Below are positions 41,211 through 49,652 of a stretch of DNA of 64,000 bases, piece by piece. Origin of the DNA: Diaphorobacter limosus (GTDB lineage: Bacteria; Pseudomonadota; Gammaproteobacteria; Burkholderiales; Burkholderiaceae_C). The translations under genes were made by a program, and so were the position numbers. The notes beneath the pieces are model-generated. The model had not been told where the DNA came from and searched no databases. It worked only from the letters and a program-made list of their open reading frames with translations. The stretch is taken from assembly GCF_033100095.1 (NCBI RefSeq), contig NZ_CP136921.1, positions 2,884,501-2,948,500 on the forward strand. Direction: 5' to 3'. Position 1 is the first letter of the stretch; each line of letters opens with the position of its first letter.

Positions 41211-43223
41211 ATGAAGAAGATCGTCCCGACCTTGACCGCGTTGCTCGCGGCTTCCCTGTTCGCAGGTTGCGCCCAGCAGCCCGCGGCGCCCGCCGCCCAG
41301 GCCGCGGCCACGCCGACCGCGTCCAAGGACGCGACCGAAGCGACACGCGCCGCGAACCGCACCGTGGCGACCCAGCTGCCACTGGCCAACACGCAGTCCT
41401 TCGACGACGCGAAGCGCGGCCTGATCGAGGCCTTCGGCGACCAGGTCATCATGGGCCCCAGCGGCCGTCCGGCCTGGTCACTGAAGCCCTTCGAGTTTCT
41501 GGCCAAGGAGCAGGCGCCCGACAGCGTCAACCCGGCGCTTTGGCGCCACGCCCGCGTGAACATGGTCAATGGCCTGTTCAAGGTCACCGACCGCATGTAC
41601 CAGCTGCGCGGCCTCGACCTGTCGAACATGACGATCATCGAAGGCGATACCGGCCTCATCGTCATCGACCCGATGACGGCGGTGGAAACCGCCAAGGCCG
41701 GCATGGACCTGTACTTCAAGCACCGGCCGAAGAAGCCGGTGGTGGCGGTGATCTACACGCACAGCCACGCCGACCACTTTGGCGGCGTGCGCGGCGTGGT
41801 CACCGATGCGGACGTGGCTTCGGGGCGCGTCAAGGTCATCGCCCCGAAAGGCTTCATGGAAGAAGCGGTCGGCGAGAACGTGATCGCCGGCAATGCCATG
41901 TCACGCCGTGCGCTGTACCAGTTCGGCATGCTGCTGCCGCGCGGCGAGAAGGGCCAGGTCGATGCCGGCCTCGGCAAGTCCGTGCCGCTGGGAACGATCT
42001 CGCTGATCCCGCCGACGATGCTGATCGAAAAGCCGGTCGAGACGCATCGCATCGATGGCATCGACATCGTGTTCGAGAACACGCCGGGCGCCGAAGCGCC
42101 GGCCGAGTTCATCATGTTCTATCCGCAGTTCAAGGTGCTGAACATGGCGGAGATCGGCACGCAGAACTTCCACAACCTGCTGCCGATGCGCGGTGCGCAG
42201 GTGCGCGACGCGCTGGCCTGGTCGAAGTACCTCGGCGGCGCGCTGCAGCGCTACGGTGCTGGCGCCGAGATCATGATTGCCCAGCACCACTGGCCGGTGT
42301 GGACGGCCCCCCGCGTGCAGAACTACCTGAAGATCCAGCGCGACAGCTACAAGTACCTGCACGACCAGACGCTGCGCCTGATGAACCAGGGCTACGTCGG
42401 CGCCGAGATCGCCGAGACGATGAAGATGCCGCCCAGCCTGCGCCAGGACTGGTCGACCTACAGCTTCTACGGCGACCTGAAGCACAACGTCAAGGCCATC
42501 TACCAGCGCTACCTCGGCTACTACGACGCCAACCCCGCCAATCTGCACGCGCTGCCGCCGGTGGACGCCGGGCGCAAGGCCGTCGAGTACATGGGCGGTG
42601 CCGATGCCGTGATGAAGCGCGCCCGCGAGGACTTCGCGAAGGGCGAGTACCGCTGGGTCGCGCAGGTGATGTCGCAGCTGGTGTTCGCCGACCCGACCAA
42701 CAAGCAGGCCCGCGAGCTCGGCGCCGATGCGCTGGAACAGATGGGCTACCAGGTGGAGTCGGCGACGGCACGCAATGCGTACCTGCAAGGCGCGTGGGAG
42801 CTGCGCAACGGTGTGCCCAAGCTGCCTTCGATCAGCACCGCCGCGCCGGACGTGATCCGCGCCGTGCCGCTGGACATGTTCTTCGACTACCTGGGCGTGC
42901 GCCTGAACGGCGACAAGGCGCAGGGCAAGACCATCGTGCTGAACTGGCAGTTCACGGACACCAAGCAGAACTTCGTGCTGAACCTGGAGAACAGCGCGCT
43001 GACCTATGCTGAGGGCACGCAGGCCCCGAACGCCGACGCGACGCTGACGCTGACGCGCGCCACGCTGGACACCATCTCGCTGCAGCAGACCACCTTCCCG
43101 GCGGCGATGCAGGCCGGGCAGATCAAGGTGACGGGCAACCCGGCGAAGGTCGGCGAGATGCTCGGCCTGTTCGAGACTTTCCCGAACATGTTCCCGATCG
43201 TCGAGCCGCGGCCGGCGCGCTGA
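41211..43223 (+). CDS. SdsA-type alkylsulfatase, predicted lipoprotein
   Basis: Metallo-beta-lactamase-fold enzyme that hydrolyses alkyl sulfates such as dodecyl sulfate to alcohol and sulfate. The 670-residue precursor has a lipoprotein signal (KKIVPTLTALLAASLFAGC, lipid site C20), the zinc motif THSHADHFGG (H184, H186, D188, H189), IMFYPQFKVLNMAEIGTQN, a central dimerisation region and a C-terminal SCP2-like domain (GKTIVLNWQFTDTKQNFVLN). The length fits SdsA1/Pisa1 relatives. An outer- or inner-membrane periplasmic location follows from the lipobox. It ends operon A, just before a terminator on the opposite strand. Confidence 0.92.
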   Translation: MKKIVPTLTALLAASLFAGCAQQPAAPAAQAAATPTASKDATEATRAANRTVATQLPLANTQSFDDAKRGLIEAFGDQVIMGPSGRPAWSLKPFEFLAKEQAPDSVNPALWRHARVNMVNGLFKVTDRMYQLRGLDLSNMTIIEGDTGLIVIDPMTAVETAKAGMDLYFKHRPKKPVVAVIYTHSHADHFGGVRGVVTDADVASGRVKVIAPKGFMEEAVGENVIAGNAMSRRALYQFGMLLPRGEKGQVDAGLGKSVPLGTISLIPPTMLIEKPVETHRIDGIDIVFENTPGAEAPAEFIMFYPQFKVLNMAEIGTQNFHNLLPMRGAQVRDALAWSKYLGGALQRYGAGAEIMIAQHHWPVWTAPRVQNYLKIQRDSYKYLHDQTLRLMNQGYVGAEIAETMKMPPSLRQDWSTYSFYGDLKHNVKAIYQRYLGYYDANPANLHALPPVDAGRKAVEYMGGADAVMKRAREDFAKGEYRWVAQVMSQLVFADPTNKQARELGADALEQMGYQVESATARNAYLQGAWELRNGVPKLPSISTAAPDVIRAVPLDMFFDYLGVRLNGDKAQGKTIVLNWQFTDTKQNFVLNLENSALTYAEGTQAPNADATLTLTRATLDTISLQQTTFPAAMQAGQIKVTGNPAKVGEMLGLFETFPNMFPIVEPRPAR

Positions 43224-43290
43224 GCCGGCCTGAGCTGAATCTCGGATCGGATCGCTGAACTGGCACCAGAAAGGCACCAGCCAAGCCCAG

Positions 43291-43326
43291 AAAACAAAAA
43301 AGTCGGCAGGCGCAAACCTGCTGACT
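43291..43326 (-). terminator. Rho-independent terminator of the tRNA-Asn remnant
   Basis: AGTCGGCAGG-CGCAAA-CCTGCTGACT forms a 10-bp stem with one wobble. On the minus strand it is followed by TTTTTTGTTTT. It lies 12 bases downstream of the tRNA remnant's 3' end, in the place of a native tRNA terminator. It could also slow transcription arriving from the alkylsulfatase gene. Confidence 0.8.
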
Positions 43327-43337
43327 TCGGTGTTTAT

Positions 43338-43384
43338 TGGCTCCCCGACCTGGGCTCGAACCAGGGACCTACGGATTAACAGTC
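43338..43384 (-). tRNA. 3' part of tRNA-Asn(GTT), probable attachment-site remnant
   Basis: Read on the minus strand, GACTGTTAATCCGTAGG and the following TCCCTGGTTCGAGCCCAGGTC ending GGGGAGCCA are positions 30 to the CCA end of a tRNA-Asn. They include the GTT anticodon, the T arm and the acceptor 3' strand. The D arm, the 5' acceptor strand and most of the 5' anticodon stem are absent: upstream sequence reads AGTAACGC instead. Tyrosine recombinases commonly use tRNA 3' ends as attachment sites, and a truncated integrase gene begins 160 bases away. Confidence 0.88.
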
Positions 43385-43544
43385 GCGTTACTCGGTGTTT
43401 TGCGGGACTTTCTGGGATTTCTTGGGACTGACTAAAACCCTTGTAAATCAATAGGTTACGCATCATTCTTTGTGTCAGAGGGTCCCGATCGATAGCATCC
43501 GAGCTCAAGATTTTTCGGACACCAGTCGGACACGGAACCCGTAG

Positions 43545-44226
43545 ATGCCGCTCCTGACAGTCAGGGCAATCGACGCGCAGAAGCCTCGCGCGCGGCCCTA
43601 CAAGCTCACGATCGATCGCGGCCTTCAACTGCGCATCGCTCCGGATGGCGTCCGCACGCTGCTCGTCCGCTACACCGTGAAGGGCTCTGAGGTCGAGCGC
43701 CAGTACCGGTTGTCGCAGGAGTACGGTGAAGGTCCAGGCCAGCTAAAGCTGGCAGCAGCCTGCGCTGAGGCTGCGCGCATCCGAGCGCTTGCGCGCGATG
43801 GAGTGGACTGGCCAGCGCAGGAGGAAGCAAGACTCTGGGCTGAGGCGACAGCACGCGAGCAGGCGGATCGGCAAGACGGGCTGACCGTGGCGAAGGCACT
43901 TCGAGAGTACGTCGAGAAGAAGCGGCGCGCGAAAGATGGCCTGAAAGCGCGCACAAAGGCGGACTATCTCGCCATGATTGAGCCGGGCCGAAGATCCAAG
44001 ACCGGCAAGCAGTTCGCCGACGGCGAGCTATACCCGATCGCTGAGAAGCTGCTGTCGAAGCTCACAGCCGATGACATTCGGGGCGTCCACACCGCGCTGA
44101 TGAAAATTTCGCAGCGGCAGGCCGTCTATGCGATGCAAGTGCTGCGAGCGATGCTTCGCTGGCATGGTGTCGTGGTCCCTGGCAACCCATTGGGGCGAGA
44201 CACTGCGGGCCGTGATCGCATCGTTC
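43545..44226 (+). pseudogene. Tyrosine-recombinase integrase, 3' truncated
   Basis: About 227 native codons remain of a P4-type integrase normally about 400 residues long. Visible are the arm-binding N-terminus (RPYKLTIDRGLQLRIAPDGV; LLVRYTVKGSEVERQYRL) and the core-binding helical domain (LTVAKALREYVEKKRRAKDG). The catalytic domain with R-H-R-Y is missing. The sequence stops being integrase-like at GTTC (44223-44226), where the IS91-like element begins; the frame then runs only eight codons more. The element therefore inserted into, and broke, the integrase of an island at tRNA-Asn. Confidence 0.8.
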
Positions 44227-44248
44227 TACGGATAGGCGTTTTAACCGC
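44227..44248 (-). other. Candidate oriIS of the IS91/ISCR-like element
   Basis: On the minus strand the sequence reads GCGGTTAAAACGCCTATCCG, then TA, then GAAC of the flank. From memory, ISCR oriIS sequences look like GCGTTTGAACTTCCTATACGG. About 14 of 21 positions agree, including the terminal CCTATnCG. Its position downstream of the transposase 3' end is the correct side for oriIS. Confidence 0.6.
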
Positions 44249-44425
44249 ATGAGGCCAAGTATCGCACCGCGGAAGCGCCATCAAGCCGGCTGAGACACTC
44301 GATTTTCCCGCCCAGGTGTCAGGTTCACCACCAGGCTTTGGCGTTCAGGAGAGTGATTTGCGGCGCTCGGCGTGTACCGGGCGCAGAGCCAGTTCGCGGC
44401 AAGTCAAAATCGCCGCTTTGTTCAT

Positions 44426-45985
44426 TCACCAACTGATGCGCTGATCGACCTCAAAGTCCGGTGCCGGTTGCGCCGCCAGGTCCCAGTCTGCTGGCTCGGT
44501 TTGCGCCCCGTCATCCATCTGCGCATCACTACAGTCATCCCACAGCGGTGGCCCGCGCGCCGGGGAGATGCGGGGTGGCTCTGAATCTGCCCCGATGTGG
44601 TCCAGGATGTGCCGGATGTCAGCGCTGTGCGTAATGAACGCGATGATGCGCATCTGCCCGCCACACAGCGGACACAAGAGGGGGAACACCTCGTAGATGC
44701 GGGCGATCAGCACCGCCCACAGGTAGTGCGCTGCACGCTTGGGCAGCACCGGCTCGCTCTGGGATGGCAGCGCGCTGCTCATCGGTACCACACCAGGCGC
44801 GCACTCCCCCGTGCTGATCGACGCGCCCAGCACGGGAGCGGCTTGCGCCGGTGTCGCCAGCGCCGTCACCGCAGCCCTGAGCGGCGAGTTGGGTGCCAAC
44901 ACGCCAAAATAGCGGTGCCGGTGGGTGCGTGGCGGGGGAACCAGCGCGGCAATGCGGTCGATCAGCTCCAGCGGTGTGAGGTGCAGCTCATCAACCTTGG
45001 CACCGCGCTTGTCGCTGGTGGGTTCGCTGCGCTGCTTGCCGCAGCGGTACACCAGTTTGCTTCCCTCTTTGCGTAGGCGCTCCATGGAAAACGGTGGACG
45101 CGCGCAATAGCGCAGCAGCCGCTCCAGCGCAGCGCGGTCGTGGGCTTCGATGCACACCCCCGCATCCACCGAGAAGCCGCTGTGTTTGTAGCCCAGCATG
45201 TCTTTGGCGTCACAGTTCTCCAGCGGGCCCCGAGCAACGAAGGCGCGCAGGATGCGTTTTTGCAGTGTGGTCTGCACTGGGGCCACGGTAGCCGCATCGA
45301 TGCCGGTGGCCGCGTGAAAGATGACACCCGGCGATGAGATTCGAGGGGTCGCATCAGCATCGCCCTCGCCCTCCACTTCCTCAAACACCCCGTCCACCAC
45401 ACAAACGTGGAAGTGGACGTGTTCATTGAGGCTGGAGCCGAATCGGTGAATGAAGGCGATGGCACCGATGTGCAGGCCTGCCTTGTCCATATGGGCCGCA
45501 CCGGGGCTGTGGGTCTGCAGAGTTTGTGCGATCACCCGCAGAAAGATGCGCAGCACCATGCTCAGCACCGCTCCGTCGCGTTGCATGAAGTACCGCAACC
45601 TCTTGGGCACGGAGAGCACCCACTGGCGCACCGGCAGGCGGGGGAAAACGTGGTCGCTCAGGTGTGCCGCCGTCTCCACCATCCGCCGCGTGGTGCACGA
45701 GGGGCAGACTCCCCGGCCTTTGCAGGAGAAGGCTACAAAGTAGTCGTGCCCACAGTCGCCGCAGCGAGCGCGGGCAAAGCCATGGGCAAAGATGCCGCAC
45801 TCAAGATACTTGGCAAACGCTTTGCGCACGAAGGGCTTGGGGGTGTGGTGGTCGCCCTGGCCGTCGAACTGACCCGCGCTGGCCAACTCTAGCCAGGTCT
45901 CGTAGTGCTCGGCTACCGTTTGGTAGAGCAGCGTGCGTTCGGGGTGGCGTGGGTTGTAGAGCTTGGGCTTGGAAGTGGCTGACAT
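44426..45985 (-). CDS. IS91-family (ISCR-like) HUH transposase
   Basis: A 519-residue transposase from ATG 45985 (MSATSKPKLYNPRHPERTL). The N-terminal zinc-binding region is CGDCGHDYFVAFSCKGRGVCPSCTTRR (cysteine pairs at about residues 77-100). The HUH motif is EHVHFHVCVVDGV, and YKHSGFSVDAG follows with a candidate catalytic tyrosine. C-terminal CPLCGGQMRIIAFI may bind zinc. Such enzymes nick one strand and move DNA by rolling-circle replication. An in-frame ATG at 46042 would start inside the lpdA terminator and include a LexA-type box in coding sequence, so 45985 is preferred. It appears intact. Confidence 0.88.
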   Translation of the reverse strand: MSATSKPKLYNPRHPERTLLYQTVAEHYETWLELASAGQFDGQGDHHTPKPFVRKAFAKYLECGIFAHGFARARCGDCGHDYFVAFSCKGRGVCPSCTTRRMVETAAHLSDHVFPRLPVRQWVLSVPKRLRYFMQRDGAVLSMVLRIFLRVIAQTLQTHSPGAAHMDKAGLHIGAIAFIHRFGSSLNEHVHFHVCVVDGVFEEVEGEGDADATPRISSPGVIFHAATGIDAATVAPVQTTLQKRILRAFVARGPLENCDAKDMLGYKHSGFSVDAGVCIEAHDRAALERLLRYCARPPFSMERLRKEGSKLVYRCGKQRSEPTSDKRGAKVDELHLTPLELIDRIAALVPPPRTHRHRYFGVLAPNSPLRAAVTALATPAQAAPVLGASISTGECAPGVVPMSSALPSQSEPVLPKRAAHYLWAVLIARIYEVFPLLCPLCGGQMRIIAFITHSADIRHILDHIGADSEPPRISPARGPPLWDDCSDAQMDDGAQTEPADWDLAAQPAPDFEVDQRISW

Positions 45986-45986
45986 G

Positions 45987-46010
45987 AATACTGTACAAAT
46001 GCACAGTATT
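45987..46010 (-). promoter_or_regulatory. LexA-type (SOS) box next to the transposase start
   Basis: TACTGT-ACAAATGC-ACAGTA lies within a perfect 8-bp inverted repeat (AATACTGT / ACAGTATT). It contains an exact CTGT-N8-ACAG (45991-46006) and extends the match to the full TACTGT/ACAGTA form. It ends one base before the transposase ATG. It is a better palindrome than either recA box in this window. LexA bound here would block transcription or initiation of the transposase gene. Binding itself is inferred. Confidence 0.7.
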
Positions 46011-46040
46011 CTGCGGCGATTGTTTGGGTACGCAAAGCAC

Positions 46041-46070
46041 AAGGCCCGAACCGTCGCCAGTTCGGGCCTT
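46041..46070 (-). terminator. Terminator downstream of lpdA
   Basis: AAGGCCCGAA-N10-TTCGGGCCTT is a perfect 10-bp stem, 24 bases after the lpdA stop. The run of T on the minus strand is weak (GTGCTTTG), so termination may be partial. It separates lpdA from the IS91-like element. Confidence 0.6.
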
Positions 46071-46093
46071 GGCAGGGTAGCTTGGCTGCGGAC

Positions 46094-47968
46094 TTACTTG
46101 CGCGCAGGCGGCACATCCGTGCAGCTGCCATGCGCCACTTCCGCCGCCATGCCAATGGATTCGCCAAGGGTTGGATGCGGGTGGATGGTCTTGCCGATGT
46201 CCACTGCGTCGGCACCCATCTCGATAGCCAGCGCGATCTCTCCGATCATGTCGCCCGCGTGGGTGCCGACCATGCCACCGCCCAAGATCTTGCCGTGGCC
46301 CCGGCCAGCATGGCCGTCTCCTGATCCTGCTTCGGGGCTGTCGTCGAACAGCAGCTTGGTGACGCCTTCGTCGCGGCCGTTGGCAATGGCGCGGCCGGAG
46401 GCCGTCCAGGGGAACAGGCCCTTTTTGACCTTGATGCCCTGCTGCTTGGCCTGGTCTTCGGTGAGGCCCACCCAGGCCACTTCAGGGTCGGTGTACGCCA
46501 CGCTGGGGATCACGCGGGCGTTGAAAGCGGCGCTGGCCAGCTCCTTGTTTCCCTGCAGTTCCCCGGCGATGACCTCGGCCGCCACATGCGCTTCGTGCAC
46601 CGCCTTGTGCGCCAGCATGGGCTGCCCGACGATGTCGCCAATGGCGAAGATGTGGGGCACGTTGGTGCGCATCTGGATGTCGACGTTGATGAAGCCACGG
46701 TCTGTAACAGCCACGCCGGCCTTGTCAGCGGCAATCTTCTTGCCGTTGGGCGTGCGGCCCACGGCTTGCAGCACCAGGTCGTACACCTGCGGCGCGGGGG
46801 CGGTGCCGCCCTCTTCCGCTGCGGCAAATGTCACCTCGATGCCTTCGGGTGTGGCCTTGGCGCCCACCGTCTTGGTCTTGAGCATGATGTTGTCGAAGCG
46901 CTTGGCGTTCATCTTTTGCCAGATTTTGACCAGGTCGCGGTCGGCGCCCTGCATCAGGCCGTCCATCATCTCGACCACGTCCAGGCGCGCGCCCAGCGTG
47001 CTGTACACGGTGCCCATTTCCAGGCCGATGATGCCGCCGCCCAGGATCAGCATGCGTTTGGGCACTTCCTTGAGCGCCAGGGCGCCGGTGGAGTCGACCA
47101 CGCGCGGGTCGTTGGGCATGAAGGGCAGGCGCACGGCCTGGCTGCCGGCGGCGATGATGGCTTTCTGGAAGGCGATGACCTTCTTGGTGCCGGTTTTCTC
47201 CTGGCCCGATCCGGTGGTTTCTTCCACTTCGACGTGGTTGGCACCGACGAAGGCGCCGTAGCCGCGCACCGTGGTCACCTTGCGCATCTTGGCCATGGCG
47301 GCCAGACCGCCGGTGAGCTTGCCGATAACCTTTTCTTTGTGGCCGCGCAGCTTGTCGATGTTGACGGCGGGCGCGCCAAAGTCCACGCCCAGGTCAGCCA
47401 TGTGGCTGACTTCGTCCATGACGGCGGCCACGTGCAGCAATGCCTTGGAGGGGATGCAGCCCACGTTCAGGCAGACGCCGCCGAGGGTGGCATAGCGCTC
47501 GACGATGACGACCTTGAGGCCCAGGTCGGCCGCGCGGAAGGCGGCGCTGTAGCCACCGGGGCCGCCACCAAGCACGAGCACGTCGCAGTCCAGATCGGCC
47601 GATCCCGCAAAGCTAGATGCTACTGGATTGATAGCTGCTTGCGCTTTCGGGGCGGGCGCTGGAGCCGCTTTTGGCTCAGAAGCTGCGGGCGCCGGGGCGG
47701 CAGCAGGCGCTGTAGCTGCCGCGCCCGCGCCCTGCACTTCCAGCGTCAGCACCACCGAGCCTTCGGCGATCTTGTCGCCAAGCTTCACTTTCAACTCCTT
47801 GACCACGCCAGCGTGGCTGGAGGGGATTTCCATGGAGGCCTTGTCGGACTCCACGGTGATCAGGCTTTGCTCGGCCTTGATGGTGTCGCCGGGTTGGACC
47901 AGCACTTCGATGATGGCCACTTCGGCGAAGTCGCCGATGTCGGGCACTTTGATGTCGATGATTGCCAT
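46094..47968 (-). CDS. lpdA: Dihydrolipoamide dehydrogenase with N-terminal lipoyl domain
   Basis: E3 subunit of 2-oxoacid dehydrogenase complexes. The 624-residue protein has an N-terminal lipoyl domain (lipoyl lysine in VESDKASMEIPS), an Ala/Pro linker, then the flavoprotein: DVLVLGGGPGGYSAAFRAAD, the redox disulfide GGVCLNVGCIPSKALLH and the active-site HPHPTLGES near the end. Lipoyl-E3 fusions are typical for the pyruvate dehydrogenase of betaproteobacteria. No aceE/aceF genes are nearby, so this copy has been moved or is an extra one. A short insertion, EAGSGDGHAGRGHGKIL, precedes the interface region. An interspersed repeat encodes part of the linker. Start ATG 47968 has GAGGG upstream. 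Confidence 0.92.
   Translation of the reverse strand: MAIIDIKVPDIGDFAEVAIIEVLVQPGDTIKAEQSLITVESDKASMEIPSSHAGVVKELKVKLGDKIAEGSVVLTLEVQGAGAAATAPAAAPAPAASEPKAAPAPAPKAQAAINPVASSFAGSADLDCDVLVLGGGPGGYSAAFRAADLGLKVVIVERYATLGGVCLNVGCIPSKALLHVAAVMDEVSHMADLGVDFGAPAVNIDKLRGHKEKVIGKLTGGLAAMAKMRKVTTVRGYGAFVGANHVEVEETTGSGQEKTGTKKVIAFQKAIIAAGSQAVRLPFMPNDPRVVDSTGALALKEVPKRMLILGGGIIGLEMGTVYSTLGARLDVVEMMDGLMQGADRDLVKIWQKMNAKRFDNIMLKTKTVGAKATPEGIEVTFAAAEEGGTAPAPQVYDLVLQAVGRTPNGKKIAADKAGVAVTDRGFINVDIQMRTNVPHIFAIGDIVGQPMLAHKAVHEAHVAAEVIAGELQGNKELASAAFNARVIPSVAYTDPEVAWVGLTEDQAKQQGIKVKKGLFPWTASGRAIANGRDEGVTKLLFDDSPEAGSGDGHAGRGHGKILGGGMVGTHAGDMIGEIALAIEMGADAVDIGKTIHPHPTLGESIGMAAEVAHGSCTDVPPARK
47613..47672. repeat. 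Interspersed repeat carried inside the lpdA interdomain linker
   Basis: TTGATAGCTGCTTGCGCTTT followed by CGGGGCGGGCGCTGGAGCC combines the TAGCTG...GCGCTT family seen between genes with the GGGGCGGGCGCTGGAGCC string also inside topB. On the gene's strand it encodes AQAAINPVASS of the linker joining lipoyl and flavoprotein domains. Confidence 0.7.
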
Positions 47969-47984
47969 GGGTGTTGCCCTCGCG

Positions 47985-49115
47985 TTACATCACGATGCGG
48001 CGGAAGTCCGCCAGCAGCTCGAAGCCAACGGCTTTCAGATCAAGAACCAGTTCTCGGTGCTGCAAGACGCCGTGTCGCAGCAGCTCACCGGCATGGTGCA
48101 GGGCAGCCAGCACAACGCTGAGCAGCTGCGCAACGCGCTCAACGAACGCCTGGCCGCCATACAGGCCGACAACGCCACCAAACTCGAAGAAATGCGCCGC
48201 ACGGTGGACGAAAAGCTCCACGCCACGCTGGAGCAGCGCCTGGGCGAGTCCTTCAAGCTCGTCAGCGACCGTCTCGAACAGGTGCATAAGGGTCTGGGTG
48301 AGATGCAGACCCTGGCGGGCAGCGTGGGCGACTTGAAGCGCGTGATGACCAACGTGAAGACGCGTGGCACCTGGGGCGAAATGCAGCTGGGCGCCATCAT
48401 CGACAATGTGCTCACGCCCGACCAGTTCGCGCGCAACGTCAAGACCGTGCCGGGCAGTGACGAGCTGGTGGAGTTTGCGATCCGCCTGCCTGGCAAGAGC
48501 GACGAGCACCCGGTGTGGCTGCCCATCGACTCCAAGTACCCCGTGGAGCAGTACCAGCGCCTGCTGGACGCGCAGGACGCGGCCGACAAGGCGGCCATCC
48601 AGTCGGCGGGCAATGCGTTCGAGACCTCGATCAAGCTCGAAGCCAAGAAGATCTTCGCCAAGTACGTGTCTCCCCCGCACACCACCGACTTTGCCGTGCT
48701 CTACCTGCCTACCGAAGGCCTGTTCGCCGAAGTCATGCGCCGCCCCGGCCTGGTCGAAGCCGTGCAGAACGAATGCCGCGTGATGATCACCGGCCCCGCC
48801 AACCTGGCCGCCATGCTCAACAGCCTGCAGATGGGCTTCAAGACGCTGGCGATTGAAAAGCGTTCATCCGAGGTCTGGAGCCTCTTAGGTATGGTCAAAA
48901 CCGAGTTCGCCAAGTTTGGCGATGTGGTGGAGGCCACCAAAAAGTCCATCGACGCCGCCGCCAAGAAGTTTGACGAGGTGGGCGTGCGCACCCGCGCCAT
49001 CCAGCGCAAGCTGCGTGATGTGCAGGAACTGCCCGCGCCTGGCGCGGCCGGTCCGCTGGTGGGCGGGAGCACCCCGGCATTGCCCGGTCTGGACCCCGAG
49101 GAAGACCTGCAGTGA
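47985..49115 (+). pseudogene. rmuC: 5'-truncated rmuC (DNA recombination protein)
   Basis: About 375 codons remain, from HDAAEVRQQLEANGFQIKN through the coiled coil (LEEMRRTVDEKLHATLEQRL) and the RmuC nuclease-like core (GTWGEMQLGAIIDNVLTPDQ, VWLPIDSKYPVEQYQRLLDA, TDFAVLYLPTEGLFAEVMRR). The N-terminal membrane helix and first part of the coiled coil are gone. The native sequence begins about 15-20 bases from the divergent lpdA start, at about 47985, leaving no promoter space. Upstream open frame is antisense to lpdA. Translation could restart at ATG 48093, giving 340 residues without the anchor. Confidence 0.82.
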
Positions 49116-49652
49116 ACTGGGCTCTGGCGCGCCTGATTGCGGGCCAGATCTGCGTGCACGCCTGCATGGCGGGCATGCGTCTGGCCGCTCCGCTGCTCGC
49201 CCTGCGCGAGGGCCACAGTGCTGCGGCCGTTGGGGTGTTGCTGGCACTGTTTGCCCTCACGCAGGTCTTTCTGGCCCTGCCGGCAGGTCGCTATGCAGAC
49301 CGGCACGGCCTCAAGCGCCCCGTGGGCTACGCGGTGGCGGTGGCATCGGCCGGGGCGGCGCTGGCGCTGGTGTTCCCGGTCTTCCCAGTGTTGTGTCTGG
49401 CGGCGTTGATGACCGGCGGCGCCAGCGGCGCGGCAATCATTGCGCTGCAGCGCCACGTGGGGCGCGCCGCGCACGACGCCACGCAGCTCAAGCAAGTGTT
49501 CAGCTGGCTGGCCATCGGGCCTGCGGTGTCCAACTTCATCGGGCCCTTCTGTGCGGGGCTCATGATCGACAACGCGGGCAGCGCGGCGGGCAGCACCGAA
49601 GGCTACCGCGCCGCCTTTGCCCTGATGGCCGTGCTGCCCCTGCTTATTGATC
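49112..49652 (+). pseudogene. MFS transporter gene cut by an IS630-family element
   Basis: About 180 codons of a major facilitator: the GTG start overlaps the rmuC stop (GTGA), and the protein shows the first half of a 12-helix carrier (LALFALTQVFLALPAGRYAD, the loop-2/3 motif RYADRHGLKRP, and five hydrophobic segments). At about 49650 the frame enters the inverted repeat of the IS630-type element and stops at 49681. The remaining half is not found on the other side of the element. The substrate is unknown and the product cannot be a complete carrier. Confidence 0.82.

Larger units (their letters stand above)
44227..46035 (-). mobile_element. IS91/ISCR-like rolling-circle insertion sequence
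   Basis: About 1.8 kb. The origin-side end is at 44227, directly after GTTC, the target reported for IS91-type elements. The other (terminus) side lies between the transposase start and the lpdA terminator; it cannot be fixed exactly by eye and is set at about 46035. It carries one HUH transposase gene on the minus strand. No direct target repeat is expected for this family. The terminus side faces lpdA, so one-ended transposition could carry lpdA and rmuC sequences. Confidence 0.75.

Noticed and set aside
47628..47984. Extended start of RmuC at 47628
   Set aside because: This part of the frame is antisense to the lpdA lipoyl domain and encodes no RmuC-like sequence; the native gene begins at about 47985.
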